From positions 1 to 64,000 of the forward strand of contig JAAMXY010000383.1 in the NCBI GenBank assembly GCA_019677205.1: a stretch of DNA of 64,000 bases, in the 5' to 3' direction. The notes under the pieces are model-generated. The model made no database searches. It saw only the letters and a list, made by a program, of their open reading frames with translations, and was not told the origin of the DNA. Source of the DNA: Pinguiococcus pyrenoidosus. Its lineage: Eukaryota > Sar > Pinguiophyceae > Pinguiochrysidales > Pinguiochrysidaceae. Position numbers and translations under genes: made by a program. How positions within the stretch are numbered: the first letter of the stretch is position 1; each line of letters begins with the position of its first letter. Below are positions 21,231-30,700 of this stretch, piece after piece.

Positions 21231-23361
21231 CTACTTCTCATCTTTCATCCTCTTCACCAACGTGTCCTTGATGGTATTCAGCTGGTCTGCATAGGAGGCT
21301 AGGGCATCGATCTTGGCCTTCTCAACGGCCTCCATTTTGTTCAAGTGACTCTTCACGAGCATATCCTCCATGGACTTCTGGTGCATCTGGAGAGTCTCCT
21401 CCAGCTCCTCTACCTTGCGCTCCGCCAGGCGAAGGTTCTCCAGCAACGCCGATCTGGTGGCCAACGAGTCGACCATGTACTTGGACATGAATTCCTCGCT
21501 GGCCTCCGCCTTGGCTTCCGCCTTCTCCGCCCGTTTCACTAGTGCCTTCGCCTCCATCTGCATCCGCAACTTGGTTTCGTGCGCCTGAACCATGTAGTCC
21601 TGCATGAAGTTGGAGGCTTCTGAAGCCGCCATGTCCGCTTCAGCATCCATCCGCTCAATCTCCTCTGATCCCCAACGAGCCTGGAACGTCTCCGTCTCTG
21701 CTCGGCTCCTGTATCTAGGATGCTCTTCTCCCGGAGCAGCCACCGCCGGAGTCTCACCCACCGTCACCTGCTTCTGATAGTCGGGCTTCGGCTTCCCTTC
21801 CGGAAAGACAATCGGACCCGACTGGGCAACAATCGACGACACAGACCACACCTCCTCAGCTTCCGCTTCCACCGGCCCGGCAGCTGCCGCTCCATCCTCT
21901 CCCATTCTCATGACCTCCTCAACGCCCCAGCGGCTCTTGAACGTCTCGGTCTGTCCGCGGCTTCTGTACCGCGGGTGCTCCTGCCCTGGCACGACAACAA
22001 GCGGCCGGTCGCCGACGGTCACATCCTTGGAGTAGTCCGGCTTGGGCTTCCCCTCGGGGAAGACGATCGGACCCTGCTGCTGCTCCACCATCGACAGTAC
22101 CCTTGCGCCTTCCTGCGCCGGTGCCGCAGCCGTCTGAGCGGGCTTCGCGGCAGCGGTACCCTCGCCCGCTACAGCAACTTCTTCGGGACCCCAGCGGCTC
22201 TTGAACGTGTCCGTCTGCATCCGGCTTCTGTACCGCGGGTGCTCCTGGCCCACTGCCGCGACCAAAGGCCGGTCGCCGACGGTCACATCCTTGGAGTAGT
22301 CCGGCTTGGGCTTCCCCTCGGGGAAGACGATCGGACCCTGCTGCTGCTCCACCATCGACAGTACCCTTGCGCCTTCCTGCGCCGGCGCCGCAGCCGTCTG
22401 AGCGGGCTTCGCGGCAGCGGTACCCTCGCCCGCTACAGCAACTTCTTCGGGACCCCAGCGGCTCTTGAACGTGTCCGTCTGCATCCGGCTTCTGTACCGC
22501 GGGTGCTCCTGGCCCACTGGCGCGACCAAAGGCCGGTCGCCGACGGTCACATCCTTGGAGTAGTCCGGCTTGGGCTTCCCCTCGGGGAAGACGATCGGAC
22601 CCTGCTGCTGCTCCACCATCGACAGCACCTTCGTCACCCCTTGCGCGGCACCATCGACAGCGGTGACAGCCGCACTGGCAGGAGAAGACTGCACCAGTTC
22701 CATCCTCGCCAGCTCCTCTTTGCCCCAGCGTGCCTTGACGGCCTCGCTATTCATGCGGCTGACGAACTTGGGGTGCAGCTTTCCCGCCGCCACGGTGGCC
22801 GTCGGCTTCCCAGACACGACCTCCTTCTCATAGTCCGGAGGAACGCTGCGCTGCTGCAGAGACAGCACCAAAACGTGGAAACCCGTCAGTGGCACTGCCG
22901 CAATTCACCCTCTTCTCCAACGCTCTTACAGCTTCAACGCCTGGAATTCCAGCAGCTATGCCATTCAGAGCTTCCTTGTGCTCCCCGCTGCCGTTCAGCG
23001 CCGTCTCGAAGGACTGCTGCTGCGCGGCCACGGCCTCCTGGTGCCGCTTCTCCACCTGCAGGCGCGAAGATCCAGCGTTTACCCAGGAGACGTCGCTGTG
23101 GTGACGCGCCTTCGCACGCGTGCGCACCTCCAGCAGCTGAGATTCCAGCTCATCCAGCTTGCGCTGCACCTCCATCTCCGCCGCGTGCCTCGCCGCTTCC
23201 AGAGCGGACATGCGCCGCTCGAAGCTCTGCACTTTGGTGCCCTCGCCAGCGTCGCTGTTGAGCGGAGAGCCACTCAGCCGCGCCACGCGAGGCACCTTGG
23301 CGCCCGGGAGCCGCAGCGCGGCCACCGAGACGACCAGGAGCGGCGCGACGATGATCCTCAT
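21231..23361 (-). CDS. Signal-peptide protein with five 87-aa repeats and a coiled-coil C-terminus
   Basis: Two exons, 22930-23361 and 21231-22853, encode 684 aa. The N-terminus (MRIIVAPLLVVSVAA, then LRLPGAKVPRVARLSG) is a signal peptide plus a basic transit-like stretch, so a plastid or secretory location is likely. A coiled-coil segment (FERRMSALEAARHAAEM) comes next. Five repeats follow, each with the core PDYSKDVTVGDRPLV, then GQEHPRYRSR, TFKSRWGPEEV, a variable Ala/Pro linker, and QQQGPIVFPEGKPK. The middle three are nearly identical in DNA, the first and last diverged. The C-terminal 200 aa is again coiled coil, ending LVKRMKDEK. I do not recognise the family. The RWG-x-EE and HPRYRSR blocks are the parts to search with. 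Confidence 0.75.
21990..22625 (-). repeat. Near-identical 261-bp tandem repeats in the coding region
   Basis: The phrase GGTCGCCGACGGTCACATCC recurs about every 261 bp (near 22006, 22270 and 22531). The flanking sequence is almost identical between copies, including the linker. This indicates recent duplication or gene conversion. Confidence 0.88.
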
Positions 23362-24129
23362 GCTTACGAAAGGGCGTTCAAGAGTTCGGCGGCGCGGCGC
23401 CGCTGTTTGATTTGCGCGGGAAAATGCGCAAGCGGCTGCGCACGCGAAGGACGCGCGAATAAGGACGAGCAGCTGATTGCGTGTATCCTAGGAATTTGGG
23501 CGGAGAATACGGAAAGCAAACTTTAAATAGCTCTTCGTCACTTTGAAACACTTCAAGAAGCCCATCGTCGAAACCAGGACGCCACCTCGGGTACTCCCCT
23601 AACGCCTTTGTGTCAACCCCTGCTAAGCTCCACTTCCTTCTGCCCGTCCAAATCTCTTTAAACTTTCAACCCACCCGCACGTCACGACCCTGAGTCAGCC
23701 GTTACACAGGTACAGACCCGCAGAGTGGACTGGCGAAGATTCGCGGTTACACTTTCCCCGACTCCAGATGACGCGACTTTCCAGCGTCCGCCAGCCGCGC
23801 GGCGCAAGCCGTCGCTTGTGCAGCTGCCCTCAGGTAGGCCTCTCTTGCCCCGGAAGTGCCGTGTGCAGGCGGGGGCTGCAGGCCTGCAACACGTGTGCCA
23901 CAGCGTTGCAGTGCCGGCGGCGCCCAAGTTGAACCGCAGCGGAGGGCCTTGGCTTTGCACGCCGCAGCGCGCGCTTGAGCGGCTATGACACAGCGCGGCA
24001 GTGCGGGGGGGCTTGCGGGATGCTTTGCAATTGGAGGGGAAGGCCGGCGGCGCGTGTGCAGAGGCCCGAGCAGATCCGCAGCGCGGGACTCGGCTGCTGA
24101 CGTCGCTCTTGTCTGCAGGGTCTGGCGTC
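23362..24129. promoter_or_regulatory. Divergent promoter 87-aa-repeat protein / acyltransferase
   Basis: TTTGCGCGGGAAAA (23411-23424) is an E2F-like element 50 bp from the minus-strand ATG. The remaining 700 bp contain no supported gene. CTTGTCTGCAG (about 24109-24119), ten bases before the plus-strand ATG, looks like a 3' splice site, so the acyltransferase may have a 5'-UTR intron. Confidence 0.45.
23411..23424. promoter_or_regulatory. E2F-like site
   Basis: TTTGCGCGGGAAAA, 50 bp upstream of the ATG of the 87-aa-repeat gene. It is almost identical to the site at 20166. Confidence 0.5.
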
Positions 24130-25134
24130 ATGCGGGCGAGCGTGGCCTGGCTGCTGGCCGTGGCGGCCCTGTGGGCACCCAGCACTGGCCTACGAATAGC
24201 AGCGAAGGGCTCGCGGCACCTCTTCGGCCTGCGCAAGGAGCAGCGGCTGCAGGCCACTGCGGCTCTGCCGCTGGAGAGGCCGCAGGAAGGCCCGGAGAGC
24301 GCGCTGCCCGTGAAGATCGGCCCGCATGTGACCATCGGCGGCCGCTACTTGACTGCGGTGGGCCTCATGTACCTGCTGGTGTCCTTCGGCAGCGCTGCGT
24401 TGATGTACGCACTGCTGGTGCCGGCGTGGATCGGCTCGCTGCTCTTCGATCGCAAGCGAGCCCGCACGTTGGACCTCATCGTGCGATTCTGGGCGTGGCT
24501 CTCCATGAACATCATGGGCTATCGCGTTCAAGTAGAGGGACTCGAGAACTTGCCGCCCAGCAAGGAGGCGGTGATGATCGTGCCCAACCACACGAGCTTC
24601 TTGGACATCCTGACCATCTCGGCGTACGTGCCACGCAACTCGAAGTACATCTCCAAGGTGGAGATCCTGCGCTTGCCCTTCATCGGCTGGGCAATGCGCA
24701 TGGCCAAGCACATTGCCATTCGCCGGACGTCGCGGGCCTCGCAGGTGAAGACGCTGAAGGACGCCGTCGACAGTCTCCAGAACGGAAACACGCTGGTCAC
24801 GTTCGCGGAGGGCCGGAGGTCGACGGACGGGCGGCTCATGCGATTTAAGAGGGGCCCCTTCACCATGGCAAAGCGGGCGGGCGTCCGAATCTTGCCCATC
24901 TCCATCTGCGGCCTGCACCGCTTCATGCCGACGTCCGCGATCATGCCGCTGGTGACTCCCCGAGGAATTGTAGTGAGAATTCATCCTCCGATAGACACGG
25001 CGGGCCGTTCGGCGGACGAAGTCCTCGAGGAGACCTACGCAGCCATCGCCAGCGGCTTGCCTGCCGACCAACTCCCAATAGCTCCCATCAATCAAAGTGC
25101 AACAGACGAAGGAGGAATGGAGAAGGACTCTTAG
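24130..25134 (+). CDS. 1-acyl-sn-glycerol-3-phosphate acyltransferase (PlsC/LPLAT), probably plastid
   Basis: Acylates lysophosphatidate to phosphatidate in glycerolipid synthesis. The 334-aa frame has an N-terminal signal peptide (MRASVAWLLAVAALWAPSTG) and a basic stretch, then a membrane helix (LMYLLVSFGSAALMYALLV). The PlsC motifs follow in order: block I NHTSFLD (H-x4-D), block II around KVEILRLPFIGWAMR, block III FAEGRRSTDGRL and block IV ILPISICG. Block III reads FAEGRRS where FPEGTRS is usual; the Glu and Gly remain. The start ATG gives a clean signal peptide; the frame extends further upstream but without one. The leader suggests plastid import, consistent with plastid phosphatidate synthesis. 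No intron in the coding part. Confidence 0.88.
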   Translation: MRASVAWLLAVAALWAPSTGLRIAAKGSRHLFGLRKEQRLQATAALPLERPQEGPESALPVKIGPHVTIGGRYLTAVGLMYLLVSFGSAALMYALLVPAWIGSLLFDRKRARTLDLIVRFWAWLSMNIMGYRVQVEGLENLPPSKEAVMIVPNHTSFLDILTISAYVPRNSKYISKVEILRLPFIGWAMRMAKHIAIRRTSRASQVKTLKDAVDSLQNGNTLVTFAEGRRSTDGRLMRFKRGPFTMAKRAGVRILPISICGLHRFMPTSAIMPLVTPRGIVVRIHPPIDTAGRSADEVLEETYAAIASGLPADQLPIAPINQSATDEGGMEKDS

Positions 25135-25270
25135 CGTGGTCCCTCCGTCTGGTCGCGCAAATCCTAATAGGCGTGGTTCCTGCAGTCGAGCAAGGCATAA
25201 AACCATCCACTTGACTTTTCATCAAGAGAGCGGTCCTTCTATCCCATGGGAAGCTTCACAATCATTGATG

Positions 25271-25389
25271 CCTACACCTGGATGGATGACCACGCTTGGA
25301 TGGATCACCACGCCTGGATGGATGCCTACACCTGGATGGATGCCTGCGCCTGCAGGGATGACCACGCCTGGATGGATGCCTACACCTGG
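25271..25389. repeat. 18-bp minisatellite, about 6.6 units
   Basis: Units of the form CCTACACCTGGATGGATG / ACCACGCCTGGATGGATG run in tandem from 25271. The array ends 13 bp before the stop of the minus-strand aldo-keto reductase gene, in the convergent spacer. Confidence 0.9.
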
Positions 25390-25402
25390 CGCCTTCCAGT
25401 GC

Positions 25403-26668
25403 TCAGTCAAAGATCGGGAGGTTTGCGTAAAGCGCCGGGTCATTGTAGCGGCAGTTGCAGTTCAGATCGGATATGCGCCGCATCTCCGCGTCGTCCAACT
25501 CAAAGTCTAGGATGCTGATGTTCTGCTCGAGCCGTTCTCTCTTGGTGGACTTGGGGATGACGCTGCAGCCGCGCTGGAGCCCCCAGCGGAGGATGATTTG
25601 CGCCGGCGTCTTCCCGTACTTCTCCGCGATCTCCGCCACCGCCGGCTCGTTCAGGACGCCGGCGCCCTGACCCTTGTCGAGCGACAAGCTGGTGTAGCTT
25701 CCGCTTCCGAGGGGCGAGTAGGCCGTGACGCTGATGCCCCGATGCCGGTGGAACTCTAGCACGCGATCCTGGGTGAGGTAGGGGTGCAGCTCCAGCTGGT
25801 TCACCGCGGGCGGGATGCGGCAGTACTGCAGCATGTCCATCACGAGGTTGGGCTGGAAGTTGGAGATACCGATGTGCCGCACGAGGCCCAAGTCCACCAT
25901 GCGCTCCAGCTCCGCCCAGGTCTCGTGCAGGGGCGCGTCCTCCTCCACCGTGGGCCACTGGTCCTTGGCGGGGTCGTGCTTCCACTCGGGCGGGTACCTC
26001 TTCCAGATGGGCACATGCTAGGACGCCGGTACTGTTAGCTACGCACCAAAGACGGGAAGACCAGCATCTCCTCGTGGAGTGAAGAGAGGAAGAGAGCACG
26101 GTACCTTCAGCGCAATGGGGAAGTGGATCAAGTACAAGTCCACGTAGTCCAAGCCCAGATCCTCCAGCTGCTTGCGAAGCGCCTGAAGGGCGCCACAGTC
26201 CGCACGTACACGCTTAGCAAGCTGTAAAAGAGCTACACCAACCTCCCGCCCTGTACCTCCTCGATGTGCTCCTTCTTGTGGAACGTGTTCCATAGCTTCG
26301 TTGTGACCCATAACTCCTCGCGCGTGCAAATTCCGTCCGCAATCGCACTGCGAATGGCCTCTCCGACCTCTCTTTCGTTGCCGTAGTCGCACGCGCAGTC
26401 CAGATGGCGATAGCCCAACTCGAGCGCCATTCTCACGCTGGCGCCGACCACTCCCGGCTCCGCTTTCCACGTGCCTAAGCGCGTGTAGTACAGCAGGTCT
26501 TCAGCGGACAGCGTCCAAGATACGCGCGCAGGGGATGCGGCGGCACATACCTAAGCCTATCATGGGCATCTTCGCCCCCGTGTGCAGCACGTGACTCGGA
26601 GTGTCCGCGAGAATGCGCGACACGGCCATGGTCGCGAGAGTGAGGCGCAGCGCCGGCGTGGGACTCAT
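25403..26668 (-). CDS. Aldo-keto reductase
   Basis: NADPH-dependent carbonyl reductase of the AKR superfamily, (beta/alpha)8 barrel. Four exons, 26551-26668, 26257-26474, 26105-26182 and 25403-26017, give 342 aa with matching phases. Motifs: GAKMPMIGLGTWK near the N-terminus; the catalytic tetrad as Asp and Tyr in LDCACDYGNE, Lys in TTKLWN and His in YLIHFPIAL; IGISNFQ; AVNQLELHPYL; and the cofactor-binding VIPKSTKRERLEQN near the end. The C-terminus (DPALYANLPIFD) resembles plant and protist AKR4-like enzymes. The first 30 aa before the barrel might be a weak targeting sequence; a Met at codon 14 is an alternative start. The substrate cannot be told. Confidence 0.92.
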
Positions 26669-26943
26669 AATCGGGGGTTTTCGCGCCGATCTTTGCCGGC
26701 TTCGGCGCGGAAAAAGAGCGGATTTGAAGGGTTTTAAAATTCATATTTACAGCAAACAAGTATACAAACTGCAAAAGTTCTGATTTGTTGGGTCAGCAAA
26801 GCTCGCAAAACTTCAAGTCGAATGAAACGGATATTGCACCTTTTCCGCCGTCTGTCCGTCTGTCACGCCGTCGAAGCCGTTTCCCAATTCAATGAACCCA
26901 AAGTTTCGCGCCAAAAGCTCTTCTTGGTGCGTTTGAACTGCAG
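26669..26943. promoter_or_regulatory. Divergent promoter AKR / RBJ-like GTPase with three E2F-like sites
   Basis: In 275 bp there are TTTTCGCGCCGAT (26678-26690), TTCGGCGCGGAAAAAG (26701-26716) and TTTCGCGCCAAAA (26904-26916). The last fits the textbook E2F/DP consensus TTTSGCGCCAAA. They lie close to each of the two ATGs. Confidence 0.55.
26904..26916. promoter_or_regulatory. E2F-consensus site
   Basis: TTTCGCGCCAAAA, 27 bp upstream of the RBJ-like GTPase ATG. It fits the animal/plant E2F/DP consensus TTTSGCGCCAAA. Confidence 0.55.
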
Positions 26944-27567
26944 ATGACTGGCTCCAAGCGGTCCAAGGCAGCCGGCTCCGCGGTGAACTACGCCAAGGCC
27001 AGCAACGCCACGGAGGAGCCGGAGAACCTCGTGACGCGCGTGAAAGTGCTGAGTTTCGGGCCAAAGGGCTGTGGCAAATCCTGCTTAATTAAGCGCTTCT
27101 GCGAGGGGCGCTTCGTTAGCAAGTACATCAGTACCATCGGCGTCGACTATGGCGTGAAGCCGGTGACAGTGGCGGGTACCGATGTGCGCGTGAACTTTTG
27201 GGACCTGAGTGGCCATCCAGACTTCTTCGAGATCCGCAACGAGTTCTACAAGGACTCTCAGGGCGCTCTCCTGGTGTTTGACGTGAATGATCACGAGAGT
27301 TTCGAGTCGCTGGACGAGTGGCTCGAGGAAGCAAAGCGCTTCGGGGTGCACAATGTGCCCACCGCGCTCTGCGGCAACAAGGGCGACTTGGACAACGGCG
27401 GGCGGGAGGTCGCAGCGGACGAGGCAAGCCGCTGGGCGGGCCAGCACGGCTTTCGCTACTTCGAGACGTCGGCAAAGAGCGGCCAGAATGTGAGAGAGCT
27501 CTTCGAGTGGCTCTTCGCGTCGGTGGTGGAGCAGCAGCAGCTCGACTTGGGTAGACGAAAGCACTGA
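26944..27567 (+). CDS. RBJ/DNAJC27-type Rab-like GTPase without J domain
   Basis: A 207-aa Ras-superfamily GTPase. G1 is FGPKGCGKSCLIKRF, switch I RFVSKYISTIGVDYG, G3 WDLSGHPDFFEIRNEFY, G4 GNKGDLD and G5 ETSAKSG. The run RFVSKY-x2-TIG-x-DYGV and NEFYKD-x-QG is diagnostic of the RBJ (DNAJC27) branch. There the Gln after DxxG is replaced by His, as here, so GTP hydrolysis may be slow. Animal DNAJC27 continues into a J domain. This protein stops after the G domain with a polar tail (LDLGRRKH) and no prenylation Cys, as is usual for this branch. No intron. Confidence 0.88.
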   Translation: MTGSKRSKAAGSAVNYAKASNATEEPENLVTRVKVLSFGPKGCGKSCLIKRFCEGRFVSKYISTIGVDYGVKPVTVAGTDVRVNFWDLSGHPDFFEIRNEFYKDSQGALLVFDVNDHESFESLDEWLEEAKRFGVHNVPTALCGNKGDLDNGGREVAADEASRWAGQHGFRYFETSAKSGQNVRELFEWLFASVVEQQQLDLGRRKH

Positions 27568-27740
27568 AAGCACCGCTCGACGACAGACGACAGACAACCG
27601 ACGAGAGACCCTGCAGCGCATTTGGTTTGTTTCCGCTTGGTGCAATAAATACGTACAAAACTGCGGCGAAGCTCGAGGCGTGTCTTATTCACGTTGGCCA
27701 TGATAGCCCGCGGCTCCAAAAGCTGCGTACATGCGCGGTT

Positions 27741-30700
27741 CTACGAGACCTCGTACACTCCGTTCTTGCTCTCGACCACGCCTTCCTCTTCGGCCAACTC
27801 CGGCCGAAGCTGTACCGTCGTCGCCACCACCTTGTTCAGGCTATCCACATCCCAGAAGAGCTGCACCTGCATCTCTGCAAAGACCCTCTCCTGGAGGTCC
27901 GTCAGGCTGTTGACCTGCTGGACCAGGGGCCACACCTGCAGCAGCACGGCCGTCAGATCTTCCTTCAGCCCAGCGGCGTCCTTGGAGGGCGGCAGCCGCA
28001 TGTTGTCCATGTGCTCGTCCTTGAACTTGGCTCGGACGATGAGCAGGATGAGACTCAGACCGTAGAAAACAAGCACACTCAGGGATCGCCGGATGGCCTG
28101 CCCACCGGGCTGATGCTGCTCCTCCACGAACGCCTCTACATCAATCACCTGCGCCGCTTGCTGCTGCTGCGCCTGCTCCGCAAGTCGCGTCCTCTCCGCC
28201 TCGATGAATGTTTGCCCCTGCTCTCGCAGGGACTCGATGCACGGCGTCAGAATGCCCTTCAGCTCAGCGATGATCTGGCTCACTTCCTCGTTCAGGAGCA
28301 CGGCGAAGCCGTACGAAAAAGGACGAGAGCGCCGTAGGCGCAGCAGCTCCGTGCCCGCCAGGTTGATGTCTCCGATGCCCATCGGTAGCCGCGCCCGAAG
28401 CATTTTCAGGAAGGGCACGTAGCCCGAGTGGGGCGCGTAGATGGATGCGCGAACGATGGCGCCGTCCAGCTTGGCAGGGTCGTCCTCGAGATTGGACATC
28501 CGCTGGAGCAGCCACTCCTTGAGGTCCGCGCTGTCTGGGTCCTTGAACGGAACCACCGCGTCGCGCACCATGATCAGCATGAAGGCACTCATCCACTGGT
28601 CGCTGTTCTCGACACTCTCGCCGTGGATCCGGTCTCGCCAGTGCAGCAAGAGAACGTGGAGCGTCTGCAGGCATTTGTGCCAGCGTCCCAAGCGGTTCTG
28701 CAGACCTCGGACTGCATCCGACTGTTCATCGTCTCTCGTCGGAACCTTCTGCGCAGCTCGGATGATGGCGAACGTCTCCATGCGGAGCACAAGAAAGGAA
28801 AGAACGAGGAAGAGCCCGACGGTGCGGCTCCCGGGAACCGGATTCCGGCCCTCCTGGAGCATGGGAAGGCTGTCCAGGAAGCCGCCGGCATGCTCCGTGT
28901 CCGCAGCTGTGTTCACCAGGATCTTCAGCGCCTTCTCCGCTAGGATCAAGACCGAGGAGTTGGACGTCAATTGAAGGTCCCCCAGCTCGACAAACGCCCC
29001 CTGCTCCCACGGCAGGCTGTCCTTGCTGAAGAACGTCTCGGTGGGGTCGTCGCTCAGGGACATCCGGAGGAAGTTGTGTGCCGAGAGAAGCGGCAGGCAG
29101 AACAACTCATACGCCGAAGAGCAAAGCTTGTCGAGCGTCGCCTCCTTTTCGGGCGTCTCCTTCCGATGCCCATCCTTCGCATTGGATATCATGCCCGTGA
29201 GATGCTTCGCGCCGACAGAGATCGTGCACTCGAGCAACGACCTCGCCCATACCCACGGATGGCCGAAAGTGCTTTCGGCAAACCTTGCGCTGTTCCTCGA
29301 CACCGCAATCACCGGTCTCACCCGCTGGCGTCCTGTGTACAATTCCAGATGGTTCTGAAGAGCGCGCACGATGAAGCGGGGAAGCTTGAATTGATTGGAC
29401 CCGAACTGCTTCGCGAGCTTCTCGACGACCGTACCCTCCCTTGCCAAGATGAGAGCAACCTGCATCGCCTCGCACAGCTTCTGAAGGCGAATGCGGGACA
29501 TCAAGGCAGAAACCAGTGCCTGCAAATCGAAGTTGTCCGCCTCCTCGTCCCAGGATTCCTCAAGGTTCTGGTAACCCAGCATGCTGACGCACTCCTCCAC
29601 CGCCTCGTCTCGTTCTTCCGAGGCATGGCCTGCCGAGAAATGCGGCGTCGCGTATCTGCTGCGATCCGCCTCTCCGTTGTGTACCTTCCTGCCGATGGTA
29701 GCCTCCACAGCGACTTGCGACGCGTAGCTGAGGATCCGGCCGGTAATGCTCTCGTAGGACCTATCAACGTGGTAGCCAATCGCGCTGGTCAGGAGACGGG
29801 CGAGCTGTAGCGTTCGCAGAGACCGATCGAGATTTCCCGTCTGGGCATCATAGGCGGAAGGAGCCAGGGCCCTTTCGACCTTGCCGTTGCGGGCTATCTT
29901 CATCCAAAAGTCCTTCGCAGCATCGCCACGCAGCAGAGGGGCCAGGGGCCGCGACGACAGGCATGCGCTCAGGAACGCGAGCATGACCACTGCGACGCGA
30001 GGGTACTCGACGCTCTGCACGATGAAGGTGCTAGTCGCCCATCGAACGTTGTCGTGGAAGCACACGAAACACGGATACGCGACCGGGTTGCCCTCGTCGC
30101 CAACGACAGTCGCTGCCGCTTGCTCATGCGAGACGATGAGATACATCAGCCCATAGTAGAACGGCATGTACTTCTCGTTGAAGCTGATGTTCTCCTTGCA
30201 GGAAGGGCGGTAGGTGAAATGCTCGTAGCACAGGTCTTGAGACCTCTGACTCGTGATCGAGCTGGTGAGAAATGCCCCGCGCAGCTCAGGAAAGGCCACG
30301 AAGACCTGCAGGAGGAAGCTGTACAGCTCGCCGCGGAAGCGATCGTGATCCAGGCGACGCTCTTTCTCCTTAAGAAACTCGAGAATGAGGAAGATGTTCC
30401 CAAGAGCGAGCGTCAGCTTCTCAGCCAGCCGTGATCTGGACCAGCCGGGGGACTCGTCCCCCGCACGCGAGTGGCCGTCGGACGCGACCTCTGTCGAGGT
30501 CTGCTCCAGCAGCTGCGCCAAGCAGCACTGCAGCAGCCGCACGGTGTGCACGAGATGCTGATTGTCGAAGTCCGAGCGGCCGGCACCCTGTCCAGTCGAT
30601 ACCGCGTGACGAAGTGCCGCCCAGGTGCTCATTTCGTCGGCTTCGACCAGGTCCATGACGTCATCTTGCTGATCGGTCACGCCAAGGAAGACCTCCAAAA

